Assembly (NCBI GenBank): GCA_949130495.1
Contig: OX422221.1
Span: 478,907,159-478,971,158, forward strand
Direction of reading: 5' to 3'
DNA: 64,000 nt
Origin: Sambucus nigra
Taxonomy: Eukaryota; Streptophyta; Magnoliopsida; Dipsacales; Adoxaceae
The position numbers and the translations under genes were made by a program. Positions 47,521 through 57,955 of this stretch are shown piece by piece. Within the stretch, counting starts at the first letter, position 1. Each line of letters begins with the position of its first letter. The notes under the pieces were generated by a model. It was not told the DNA's origin. It saw nothing but the letters and a program-made list of their open reading frames with translations, and did not search any database.

Positions 47521-47523
<3 letters not shown>
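47056..47523. mobile_element. hAT-like MITE rich in AACCGAACCG motifs
   Basis: 468 bp with terminal inverted repeats TTAGGGGTGTGC and GTACACCCCTA. The inside is filled by repeats of AACCGAACCG and the complement CGGTTCGGTT, giving a folded, nearly palindromic structure. TG repeats flank both sides (GTGTGTGT), compatible with an 8-bp hAT duplication but not distinguishable from the microsatellite. Non-coding. Elements with these ends and this interior are widespread in plant genomes. The hAT assignment is an inference from the ends. Confidence 0.7.

Positions 47524-47554
<31 letters not shown>
47524..47554. repeat. (GT)n microsatellite, right flank of MITE
   Basis: Continuation of the TG tract in which the MITE inserted. 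Confidence 0.9.
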
Positions 47555-47557
<3 letters not shown>

Positions 47558-47639
47558 TTGAATTAACCTATGAATTTGTATTTTTGTATTTGAATTAACC
47601 CATGAATTTATTTTTGTATTTGAATTAATCCATTATATG

Positions 47640-48165
47640 AAACATACTTGAAATTAAATATAGTGCGCATAGATACTAGCCTTCTAGTTCTTATGCGTTC
47701 GCATTCAATATCCCTTAGACTCGTTCGAGAGTCATTACCCCTGTAATGAGATCTCTCGAATTGTCCCGTTTGGACAGTTTGAGACTGTATAATTTCTGTA
47801 TAATATTCTTATTGGCTTAAAGTTGTTACTTTTTGAGGAAGTTCTGCAGTCGTATCTTAATGTTCTCTGGGTACATACTAGATTGACAAGTGTGACTGTT
47901 ATTTCAATTGACCAATTGAAATAACACTCACACCTGCCAATCTACGTCGTGTACTTGGAGAACTAAGGGGATATGCTGTCGAATTTTTTTCAAATCGTAA
48001 CAATGTGCATGAGCTGTTAAGTATATTACAGAAAAATACAGTCTTGAATGGGATAGGACCACTTACCCTTTAATAGGATAATTAAATGATGGGATAATTA
48101 AATAAAACATACTATAAATCTAAGTTTTGTTTACCTTTAATAGGTGTTTAGTTGTGGTAGCTGTG
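47640..48165 (+). promoter_or_regulatory. 5' region of the inner CACTA transposase gene
   Basis: Upstream of the transposase ATG. It matches the outer element in inverted orientation (about 54445-54960), including GTTCTCTGGGTACATACTAG and TTGACAAGTGTGA-like stretches. Conservation in both copies suggests a leader or promoter of the transposase gene, but no TATA box or start can be named with confidence. Confidence 0.4.
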
Positions 48166-51100
48166 ATGGGATATCCGAAATACAAAGAGTGGATGGGTGA
48201 GACTAATAGAATGGGGGATGTGTTTCCCAGAGGTGCTAACGAATTTGTGAAATATGCAAAGAGATGTCGTAATGATGAAGAGTTTCCGTGTCCGTGTGCT
48301 AGGTGTAAGAATGGTAAGGTGATTGAGTAGAAAACAGTTGAACTACATTTGTTAAGATCGGGTATGCAAGATAGTTATCGATTTTGGAGTTTTCACGGTG
48401 AATTGAAAGTTCCTTTTGTCCCCGACCAACCTTCACAACAACCTTCAACAAGTAGAATAGATGTAGAAGGGGACGGCGTAGATCATAATATGTTAGAGGA
48501 TTTAGTTGATGATGCGTACGGAGTTTATGAAGCTGAGGAGAATGAGGTTACTGATGATGTAGAAGATTCAAGTGCTCGTGAAGATAACACGATAAAACTT
48601 GACGATGACTACCAACGTTTAAAATTTAAGGCGACCCAACCGTTATACTCTGGATGTGAGAAAGATCAAATAACTTTACATGCCATGGTTGGTTTGCACA
48701 GTTTGAAGACGCAGTACGATTTGTCTGGCAATAGCGTGACGGGAATTCTGAAATGGGTGAAGGGCTTATTACCCAAGGTGAATACACTTCCAAATAGCTA
48801 TCCTGTTATGAAAAACAGTTTGAAAGGTTTGGGAATGAAGTATAAATCGATTCATGCTTGTGTGTATGACTGCATACTATACCGAAAGGAGTATGAAAAT
48901 CTCGATCGTTGTCCGGTATGCGATGAACCTAGATATGTCCAATCTACTAGTAAGGAAGGCACAAGCTCAAAAGTGCCTCAAAAAGTATTGAAATATTTTC
49001 CCGTTGGGCCTAAATTAAAGCGATTTTTCACAATACCATGGATTGCAGAGGCAATGACTTGGCATGCTAGGGCAGAAGTAGGGGGTAATATCATACGTCA
49101 TCCTATTGATTCTACTGCCTGGCGGAGGATGAATTTTGAGTATCCCGATTTTGCTCGAGAACAACGCAACATTCGTTTGGCTATATCAACAAATGTTTTC
49201 AATCCATTTGGAAATCTAAGCACCAATTAGAGTGTATGGCCAGTGATCCTAGCCCCACTCAACCTCCCTCCTTCAAAGTGTATGAGACCTAAATTTTCGA
49301 TGATGGCTTTATTGATACCTGGGCCAAAGGCACCAAGTGATGACATTGATATCTACCTGGATCCTTTGGTAGAAGAATTAAATGAGTTGTGGGAAGAGGG
49401 TGTGCAATCATTTTACTCTTTTAGAAAAGAAGAGTTTACGCTGAAAGCTATGTTGATGTGGGCAATTCATGATTTTCCAGCTTATGGGACATTATCCGGA
49501 TGTGTAGTACATGGTTATTTGGGGTGTCCTATTTGTGGAGAGGAGACTGAATCTCTTCGTCTATCCTCTATCTTAAAAAATGTATACCATTGCCACATGA
49601 GGTTTTTACCCCCAGCTCATAGTTTCAGATTTTAGAAAGGTTCCAATTTTTTATTGGGCGGAGTTGAACATAGGCTACCGCCGAGACAACTTTCGGGTTC
49701 AGAAATTGAAAGTAAATCTTCTGAATGTGGCCCAAATATGCCAGGTAAGAATCCCAAATTTAAGAATGTCAAGCATAAGAAGACCCCAACTGGGAATGAA
49801 ACTGAGATAAGAAAGGCATGGTCTCGGAGGTCAATTTTATTTGACTTGCCTTATTGGAAGAAAAAACCGGTGCGCCATGTATTGGATGTGATGCATGCAG
49901 AGAAGAAATTCGTTGAACATATTGTGGGTACTTGCCTTGGGGGGAGTCATTCGAAGGATGGAGAAAATGCACGAAAAGACCTTAAAACGTTAAAACTTAA
50001 GCCACAACTATGGTTGAAAGAAGATAGTAGGGGAAGGACAATAATTCCCCCTGGTGCGTTTACTTTGACGCGTGGGGAAATGAAGGTGCTTCTAGACACA
50101 ATATATAATTTGAAGGGCCTATCTACTTTTTCGTCCAACTTGCAAAGGATTGTGAATTATGCTACTCATGATTTACATAAGTGTAAGTCCCACGATTGGC
50201 ATGTGATCATGCAATTGGTTCCTCTATTGTTTAAGCACTGTTTCTCCAAGCACAAGGATTTGCGTAGGGCTATTATGCAAATTAGTATTACCTTCTCCCT
50301 CTTGTGTGAGAAGGTAGTGAATCGAGAACACATAGTGGCCGCAAAATTGCCTGTGAACGAAGCGATTTGTGTATTGGAGAAGTACTTTCCCCCAGCATTC
50401 TTTGACCTAAGTGTTCACTTGTTGGTACACCTATGCGACGAGGCACTTCTTTGTGGTCCAGTTAGATATCGGTGGATGTATCCGCTTGAAAGATTGATGA
50501 AAGTTTTTAAAGATTACGTCAAGAATACGCGATATATTACAGGATCAATTGCAGAGGAATACATCACCGTGGAGTCATCAATATATACTCGGGAATGTAT
50601 GCCTGACTCGACCAGCGTTGATGACACTGATGAATTTCTCAATGATGGTGGTAATGTGATGGGAAAACGAGTGAAATTAACGAGTTTGCAACATGAACAA
50701 GTAGCTCGTTATCTATTTGACACACATGAAAATGTCGAAGAATGGAAAAAGTAAGTTTCGAATATTATAATGTTTAACATTATTTTAGATTATTTTATAC
50801 ATGATTAATTTTGTAATATGCAGTAAATATGAAGCCTGTGAGAACAATAAAAGACGAAAAACAATGGTACAATCAGACAGCGAATTTAGGCTATGGTTGA
50901 CACAAGAGGTAATTATAATGAAAACAGTCGTTATATAACGTTACATTACACTCAAATTTTACCACTAATATAATTAATTTATCTATATTCTCAGCTCCTA
51001 AAGATGGGTGATGCGACATCAAGGCTTGCTCGTCTAGCCACTGGACCCTTGTTCGTGGCACAAGAGTACAAAAAGTATCGATTGAACGATTACATTTTCG

Positions 51101-51582
51101 GCGCTAAAGTGTACGAGGAAAGTACAAATGTACAGAACTCGAGAATTTCATACAAGGCTCTTACTTTCTTTCGAGCGAGCGCAAAAGATAAAAACCTCGT
51201 TGAAGCTGAAATGACTTACTATGGTGTAATTTAAAATATATTTGAATTGGATTATATAAGCTTCAAAGAGGTTGTATTTTACTGTGAATGGGTAAGAGTT
51301 GAGGATAAAAATGCTTGTAAAGTTGATCCTGTCACCAATTTGATCATGGTTGACTTGTCCAAGTTGAAGAGCAACGACCATGTGAGGGATGAGCCGTTTG
51401 TTTGTGCGTTTAACAAGGTTAAGCAAGTGTTTTACTCAGAGTATATCAACAACGAGCCATGGTCAATTGTCCAACACGCGCCAAGGCGTCTAAATAGTAG
51501 TGTGGATGACTTGGCTGCTCCTACCGAATATCAATCCATTTTTTATGATAACCCGAATTTGAAACAATTTTGTAATTTGTAA
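48166..51582 (+). pseudogene. CACTA TNP2-type transposase, four premature stops
   Basis: Transposase gene of the inner CACTA, which would cut and paste the element by its ends. Exon 1 runs 48166-50750, intron 1 50751-50823 (GTAAGT...TGCAG), exon 2 50824-50908, intron 2 50909-50994 (GTAATT...CTCAG), exon 3 50995-51582. Domains in order: transposase-associated zinc region (GYPKYKEWM, then CPCARCKNGK), an acidic linker (EAEENEVTDD), and the TNP2/Transposase_21 core (HACVYDCILYRKEYENLD, CPVCDEPRY, LLIPGPKAPSDDIDIYLDPL, DFPAYGTLSG). A DUF4218-type region follows (FDLPYW, HVLDVMH, PLERLMKVFKDYVKN), then a DUF4216-type region (YYGVI, EPFVCAFNKVKQVFY). One frame is kept throughout. Stops are TAG 48328, TAG 49228, TAG 49633 and TAA 51232. 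At the first, the outer copy encodes tryptophan. The start ATG is chosen because the outer copy shares MGYPKYKEW. Dead, but recently. Confidence 0.85.
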
Positions 51583-52130
51583 TAAATATTTCAATTTGTA
51601 CTGAAACATCCATTTTTAATGCTTTTAATTGATCTGCACTTTATCATTTTTACTCTTGTGTAGTGTGCGTGTGTGGAGAGGAGATTAATACATTAATATT
51701 ACAACTACATCTAAGTTTTGTTTATACTAATCCATGAATATACGCTTCTTACCTTTAATAGGTGATTAGTACATAGTTATTTGGGTGAAACTACAGGTAA
51801 TGTATTTATATTTATATGTCAATTTCGATTTTGATTTCGATTTCAATTACGATTTATATTTATCTATATTTGAGGGACGGATACAAATTTTACTTTATTT
51901 CAATTCAGGGGATAGGGAGTGGCCCTAAGGGTAGGCCACATATGCTCTATACTTATGTGGCTATTCGGACGAGAAGGGAAGGATAAGGAGGTGTCCCCGA
52001 GCGTCGCGGTACAAAATCTCTTTTCCATGCAAATAGTTTGTAGATTTGAGATAATTGATGGTGATGTTGTTTCTTCTTAAATAGTTTCTATTTTGAATAT
52101 ATATTTGCATTATCTTTAGTTTGTTTGGAT
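51583..52130 (+). pseudogene. Remnant of a second CACTA gene (TNPA-like region)
   Basis: Mostly AT-rich spacer. At 51905-52030 a block reading roughly GSGPKGRPHMLYTYVAIRTR matches a minus-strand block in the outer element (about 53270-53375, GSGLRGRPHRLYAYVAIRTK). It is probably an exon of the second CACTA protein gene. The rest of that gene is missing here. Confidence 0.45.
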
Positions 52131-52219
52131 ATATGATGTTTGGAACAAGTACAACGTTGCTATAATAGGTACAAATATACTGCTGGGCAGTGGCAATACT
52201 GCCTAGCAGATTTTTTTTA

Positions 52220-52544
52220 AATTCCATCCAGAATTGTCACGGTCATTGACCGTGACAAGTCCGTGACAAAAAGTTATCACGGACGTGTCACGGTCATAGA
52301 CCGCGACATTTTTTTAAAAAAGGGTCACGACTTTGTCACGATTATAAACCGTGACAAACGTGTCATGGTCATTGACCGCGACACGATCGTGACACAAAAT
52401 GCGAGTTTTGTGTCAAGGTCAATGACCGTGACACGACCGTGACAAAAAAAGTTGTCTCGCCTCGAAATGTCACGGTCATTGACCTTGACAAGTTGGATTT
52501 TTCAGGCTCAATGACCTTGAAAATAGTGCAGATTTGGTGTAGTG
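52220..52544. repeat. Palindromic subterminal array, 3' end of inner CACTA
   Basis: At least eight full or partial GTCACGGTCATTGACCGTGAC units within 325 bases of the terminus (for instance 52236-52256 and 52414-52440), some with decayed arms (GACCGCGAC). Ends TTTGGTGTAGTG. Confidence 0.85.
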
Positions 52545-52559
52545 TGAATTGAGACACCC

Positions 52560-53780
52560 ATCAATATGTTGAACGCCTCATTGTCCGCGCAACCACAAAG
52601 TTTAATTATCCTTTCCATCCACCAAATGCATGACGAGCAACCTTGCTTTAATGTCTTGGAGGGGACGTCCATGAACCACCATACTCGGGAGTAAGCCCGG
52701 GTCCCTCAACCCCCTCACTATTGGCTCCCCTCAATATATGTCGAGTAGAAATACGCTCGAATAAGCGATTATTGATATAGGCTGCTCGACGGGGGCATGA
52801 TGGGAAATGGATCATCATATGGCTTCGAGTCCGTGCATATTAGTGATGAAGCAGTGGTATCCTCATCATCGTCCTCATCCTTATCTACCTTAATCTCCTT
52901 CGCTTTTCCCTTTCCATTACCCAATTTACGATTCATGAAGGCGTACATATCTAGGACCATCACCTCCAACCTTGATAGGTTATTGTCATGGGTGTCCACC
53001 TTATGTGCCAACCCGTTGTTGCTCGTCTCCATTCCAATGATCCTAAACTTCCCTACCCGTGAGCTCACCCCCTAGTCCCCCCTTGCGATCCGAATCAAAC
53101 ACTTGTCTAAGTTCTTCCATATCCAAAGATGCTCTATCGGCATCATATTGCAACTAATGCACTTCCTTAAGCTTTGCCTGAAAAGACAAAAAGTACACAA
53201 TTAGTTAATTAAGTAAATAAAAAAATTATAACGTAATTAAACTAATTAAACATTCATAACTTATAATTGTGATTGTAACGCTTGGTACCACCTCCTTATC
53301 ATTGTCCCTTTTCGTTCGAATTGCCACATAAGCATAGAGCCTATGTGGCCTACCCCTAAGACCACTCCCCATGTCCTTAAATAAAATAATATAGAATTAG
53401 TAAGTAATGCAAAGTAATGCTAAATTAGAATAACTAAAATTAAATACAAATAAAAATTTACCATCCTGTGCTCCACCTCGACGTAAGACATCTACTTGGA
53501 ATAGTGCACATCCAACGTTTTTGGCCAGTTGTCCCTCCCCAATTGGCGAGATGCGAATTGTCGCTCATCGGTCTCATTTTCGATAAAAATTTTCCATTAT
53601 GCCAATGAGATCGGCTCCTTCGGGGGGGGGGGGGGGTGGTGATGTCACGTAGTCTCAAAATGGGCTCCCGGTTCTTTCTAAAGTACCATGACCATAAATT
53701 CTTTATCCACGTCTTATACTAATCCCTCAATTGTTCTAACATGGATTCGTGGAGATATGGCGGTAGGCCGAATTATTCTT
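52560..53780 (-). pseudogene. Outer CACTA second gene, possible TNPA/Transposase_24-like remnant
   Basis: A broken minus-strand gene. An upstream block around 53700-53480, in shifting frames, reads FRKNREPIL and then WKIFIENETDERQFASRQLG, faintly like the plant Ptta/En/Spm (Transposase_24) pattern W-x2-F...E-D-x-F-x3-S-x2-G. Next comes the GSGLRGRPHRLYAYVAIRTK block. Then an open stretch at 53068-52769 has a possible coiled coil followed by GKGKAKEIKVDKDEDDDED, a charged tail. A G15 run (53622-53636) lies within the first block. In En/Spm the second protein binds subterminal repeats; this assignment rests on weak similarity plus position. Confidence 0.4.
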
Positions 53781-53979
53781 GTCAAACAAATACAAATAAA
53801 AAAAGTAAGTGTTAGTTGCTTATAAAAATAAATATAAGTAAAAATACACTAGACATTCAACTTGAGGTCAATAGGCATGGCTCTCCAATTAGTGTTCCTT
53901 GGGCCAACGATCGACTTCAGCAACTCTAGCGCTCTAGCCAATAATGTCATCTTATTCTCGATGACGGACCCCAATTTTA

Positions 53980-54439
53980 AACTTTGGTAGTCATCGTCAA
54001 GGTTTATCCGAATATCTTCATGAGCACTTGAACCTTGTACATTGTTAGTGACCTCATTCTCTTCCACTTCATAAACTCCATATGCATCATCAACTAAATC
54101 CTCAAGAATATTATGATCTACATTGTCATCCTCCCCTTATACATCTATCCTATTTCTTGAAGGTTGTTTTGAAGGTTGCTCAGGGGCAAAAGGAACTTTC
54201 GGTTCCCCGTGAAAAAATAAAATTTGATAACTATCTTGCATACCCCATCTTGACAAATGTAGTTCAACTATTTTCCACTTAAACACCTTACAATTCTTAC
54301 ACATAGCACACGAATACATAAAATCTTCATCATTGTCACATCTCTTTACGTATTTCACAAATTCATTAGCACCTCTACAAAACACATCCCCTAATCTATT
54401 TGTCTCACCGATCCACTCTTTATATTTGGGATATCCCAT
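53980..54439 (-). pseudogene. Outer CACTA transposase, N-terminal fragment
   Basis: From ATG at 54439 on the minus strand: MGYPKYKEWIGETNRLGDVF, NEFVKYVKRCDNDED, a degraded zinc region (YSCAMCKNCKVF), then KWKIVELHLSRWGMQDSY. This is colinear with residues 1 to about 150 of the inner transposase, including the acidic linker (EENEVTNNVQGSSAHEDI). One in-frame TAA lies at 54137-54139. Homology ends near 53980, and the TNP2 core, DUF4218 and DUF4216 regions are absent. The outer element was therefore internally deleted and could not supply its own transposase. Confidence 0.75.
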
Positions 54440-54444
54440 CACAT

Positions 54445-55856
54445 CTACTACAAACAATCATCTATTATGGGTAAGAAGCGTATATCATGGATTAGCAGAG
54501 ACAAAAGTGTGAATATTTGGTTCCCATTAATATAATCAATCACCTATTGAATGCGTACACATAAGAACTAGAAGGCTAGTTTCCATGCATAAATTTATTC
54601 ATGCATTCAAATTCAATTTTAATTTGAAATTGAAATTAAAATTCAATTAATAGTATTAATTCCTATTTCATCCATCTCCTCTAAAGGCTAGTGATCATAA
54701 CCCATTCAAGATCGCATATTTATGTAATATACTTAATAGCTCATACACATTGTTTCAATTTGAAGAAAATTTGGTAGCATATCCCCATAGTTCTCTAAGT
54801 ACATGACATAGATTTGCAAGTGTGTGTGTTATTTTAATTTATCAACTGAAATAACATTTAACATCGCATCATCTAGTATGTACCCAGAGAACATTAAGAT
54901 ATGAATGCATAACTTCCCCACCAAAAGTAACAAGTTTAATTCACTAAGAATATTATTATACAATTTATACCACTAAGAATACTAATTTAAAGAACAAATA
55001 AGAACTAAACTTATACCCATTTATACTAATAGAAATACCAATTCAAATTCAATTTCAATTTATACGAACAATAGAATTCAATTTCAATTTAGAGAAATGG
55101 GTCCGATAGAATTACAATGTATACAAATTAAAAAGGTTACTATTATTCAGAGAATTTCATATGTTTTAGTCCATTTCATAAGGAGCTAAGGGGATGGTAA
55201 CACTATGTGACTTCTCATGAAATACGATACTACATTAAAAGCATGTTAATTATATTAAAGTTTTGAGTTGTCGCTCCTTCCCATCACTAAACTTAGTGCA
55301 TGTAATGTTGAACTGAAGTGAAATTCAAACAATCCCCCCCCCCCCCCCCCCCCCAGATGCTCCCGCAATACCCTTTCATTTAGATAAGGTAGTTGTTAAG
55401 ACAATTTAATTAGGATTTAATATGAGAGAGTAATTCAATCATTTAAATATCTATGTGTGCAATTAATCCAGATTGTCCAACTCAATTTAATATAAAAATT
55501 TCAGTACCACTGCAATTCAATTCAATTTGTTTCAATTCAATAGAGATGCTGAATTTGTATGCCCTTTATATATTTTTGAAAAAAGATATTCTCTTCTTTG
55601 TATTTTAACTCTCTGATATTAACCTTGTTTCTTATTATGTTAAATCTAGTCATTGGTATAAAACAACTACTATTTGGGCAAAGCATAAAGTCCACAAACA
55701 ATATTGACACTATTTTCGAAAGCATTCACTCACACGTGGCATTCCATATATTGATCCCCAAATTGAAAACAACACACTAAAATCTCTTACACCAAAACTA
55801 AACACAATCAATTCCTTATATCTCCCCATTTTCTCCCACCTCTAAACTCCCAAAAA
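54445..55856. other. Outer CACTA 5' region, non-coding
   Basis: 54445-54960 is the inverted counterpart of the inner element's transposase leader. From 54960 to 55856 the sequence is AT-rich spacer with a C21 run (55334-55354) and no coding sequence recognised. Confidence 0.5.
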
Positions 55857-56276
55857 ATGGATTCAAAACAACAACTCATTGATTATCTTACCTCCCCCAA
55901 TCACGCCACCCCCTCCCCCCTCGAGCCCCACCACTGCCCCTCCCCACCCCCACCCCCACCTACACACACACACACACACATACCCTACCCCCACCCCACC
56001 CACTCCCCCTGCCCCACCACTACCACCCCCACCCACTACAACCCCCACACACCAATACACACACACACACACACACATACACCCACACCCACATTTACAC
56101 ACACAGACACAAAGTTCTACACAAACGCATGCACATATATTCATATACACATACACACACACATACACATAAGAAAGAGAAGGATAGAGAGAACCGACGC
56201 TCGACCAAAGAGAGAGAAAATGGAGGGAAAGGAAACAGTGGGGAAAAAAGAGGCACCTAGTGTTTTAATTATATGA
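55857..56276. repeat. C-rich and (AC)n low-complexity 5' end of outer CACTA
   Basis: CCCCACCCCCACC and ACACACAC tracts followed by a GA-rich stretch with CCGACGCTCGACC. This mirrors 45720-45922 of the inner element in inverted orientation. Long open frames on both strands here are low-complexity artefacts. Confidence 0.75.
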
Positions 56277-56277
56277 G

Positions 56278-56527
56278 TTGTCACGGACCTGTTAAGGTCT
56301 TTTGCTATGACAATTCTTTAAAGTTGCCATGGTCATTAACCGTGACAAGTCCGTGACAACTGTACTTATCATGAACTTGTCACAATCAAGAACTATAACA
56401 AACCGTTGCCACAAACTTGTCATGGTTAATGGCCGTGAGAAAAACCGTGTGTTTTTTTTGTCACGGTCAATGACCGTGACAAGGCTGGCCGACTCAAAGG
56501 TGATAATTTAGCCTTTCTGCTATAGTG
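56278..56527. repeat. Subterminal repeats, 5' end of outer CACTA
   Basis: Decayed GTCACGGTC...GACCGTGAC units with one intact palindrome near 56461-56481. GGCTGGCCGACTCAAAGGTG near the end corresponds to CACCTTTCAGCCGGCC of the inner left end. The terminus itself reads CTATAGTG rather than TGTAGTG. Confidence 0.75.
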
Positions 56528-57955
56528 TTTATTCATATTCTACGACCTCTCTTTGGGTGTAGTCTTTTTCCATAAGGCATGACTTACACTTGTCAAATGA
56601 ACCATCTGCCTTGCATTTAATTATCAAAACCCATTTGTTTCCGGTCATCTTGTTCCCTTAGAGAAAGGCCAACTAACTCCCAGTCTTTGTTCTTTTCCAT
56701 CAAGCTCATCTCCTCTTACATATAAACTATCCACTAATCCTTAGAATTTGAGAAAAGAACTTCATCAATAGGAATGGGCTTTTCCTTATCTAGTGAAAGG
56801 TATAAGAAAATTTTTCACTCAATCTCAAAATGATGATGTGGAATATTTCCTCGTTTCCTATGATAAACTTAAGAATCTTGTGGCTCTACTGGTACACTCC
56901 CACTAGGCTGAATATCACTCTCACTGTTTTGAGGGATTATATGATGTAAATTAATTCCCCACCCACGCTTGAAGATGGTAGGTTGTCTTCGGTATCCTCT
57001 AACTTATATATGTCATGATTCTTATTTGCATCGCCATTGGTAAGGAAATTATTTTCAATGAAATTGATATCACACGAGTCTATTTCAGTCATTCCTCCAT
57101 CCGAATGTTCACCGTACAAGATTTAACCTTTTGAGCGTTTTGCATATCTTATAAAGATATGATTTGAAGATCTAGGGCCAAGTTTCCAATGATTATGGGA
57201 GGTACAATGAGCAACCTACTGAACCCTACCTACAAATGCTCCAAATTAGGCTTTTTGTCTTTCCAAAGTTCATACGGGGTTGAAGAAACTGACTGTGAAG
57301 GCATTAGATCGAGTATGTGGCCAGCGGTCAACAAAGCCCCCCCCCCCCCCCTCCCCAAAAAAAAGAATAAAAAAGATATTGGGAGGTTGGCCTGAGCCTT
57401 AACAAATCTCAACATATAAAAAATTGTTCTATTTTTTCTCTTTGCAACACCATTTTGTTATGGAGTATGAGGAATATTAAGTTGTCTGCGTATACCCTTA
57501 TTCTCTCATAGTTCGTTGAAGTGATCCGATAATTACTCGCATCCTCGGTCTGTTCTAAAAAAATTTTAAGCTCTTTTCTTTTTAGTTGTCAACCTAATCT
57601 ATAAAGTATTTGAAGTAATCTAAAAAGTTCATAGCGGATAGCAAGCAAATAGACATAACGATATCGTATGTAATGACCAATAAAAGTAAGGAAATAAAGG
57701 CACCATGACATGCCTTGAAATTCATTGGTCTACAGATATCAGATTGAATAAACTCTAACAATTGAGTAGCTCAGTGAGCCGTACCAAAAGGCTTCCTACA
57801 GGCTTTTCCTACTAAATAAGGCTCACATATAGGTTAGCCAACCTTAGCGAGTGGGCCTAAAAGACATTCTCTAGATGACCGGGGCATCTTATCCTTTCCT
57901 ATATGACCAAGTCTAGCTTTCCAAGTATCGGGATCAATATTTCTATTAACGTTAG
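56528..57955 (-). pseudogene. Copia polyprotein remnant, pre-integrase, integrase and RT N-terminal part
   Basis: Continuation of the same dead Copia on the minus strand, upstream of the CACTA insertion. Recognisable from 57955 down: traces of the GAG-pre-integrase zinc region; an integrase start like LEFIQSDICRPM (family LELIHSDVCGPM); the late integrase stretch ALLTAGHILDLMPSQSVSST then PYELWKDKKPNLEHL. The RT N-terminus follows (MEKNKDWELVGL, family EMASL-KN-TW-LV), ending PKRGRR at the CACTA junction. Frames change often and a C14 run (about 57337-57350) interrupts the integrase. It is non-functional. The exact junction with 44874 shows the pieces were once continuous. Confidence 0.8.

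Larger units (their letters stand above)
45414..52544 (+). mobile_element. Inner CACTA (En/Spm) transposon
   Basis: 7,131 bp, with identical 12-base terminal inverted repeats CACTACACCAAA and perfect TGA target duplications (45411-45413 and 52545-52547). The 5' end carries palindromic subterminal repeats, a (TC)n tract and a G-rich tract. The middle holds a MITE and a TNP2-type transposase gene on the plus strand. The 3' end holds a small remnant of a second gene (about 51905-52030) and a second array of subterminal repeats. It inserted in opposite orientation into a member of its own family. The perfect ends and target duplication suggest it moved more recently than the outer copy. Confidence 0.9.
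44875..56527 (-). mobile_element. Outer CACTA (En/Spm) transposon, host of the inner CACTA
   Basis: Left end CACTACACCAAAAC (the element's 3' end) and right end CTATAGTG (its 5' end, decayed CACTA). Flanks TCT (44872-44874) and TTT (56528-56530) are a two of three match for the 3-bp CACTA target duplication. Flanking DNA on both sides is the same Copia RT, which confirms the insertion. It splits into 44875-45413 and 52545-56527 around the inner element; without that insert it is about 4.5 kb. The left part shares the subterminal stretch with the inner element's right end (around GGGCACTATGGCC...GCCCAGTAG). The right part shares the GA-rich, AC-rich and G/C-rich 5' region with the inner element's left end. 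It keeps only the N-terminal part of the transposase gene. Confidence 0.8.

Noticed and set aside
55857..56276. 139-codon proline/histidine/threonine-rich frame
   Set aside because: Lies in the C-rich and (AC)n end of the outer CACTA, mirrored by non-coding DNA in the inner copy.
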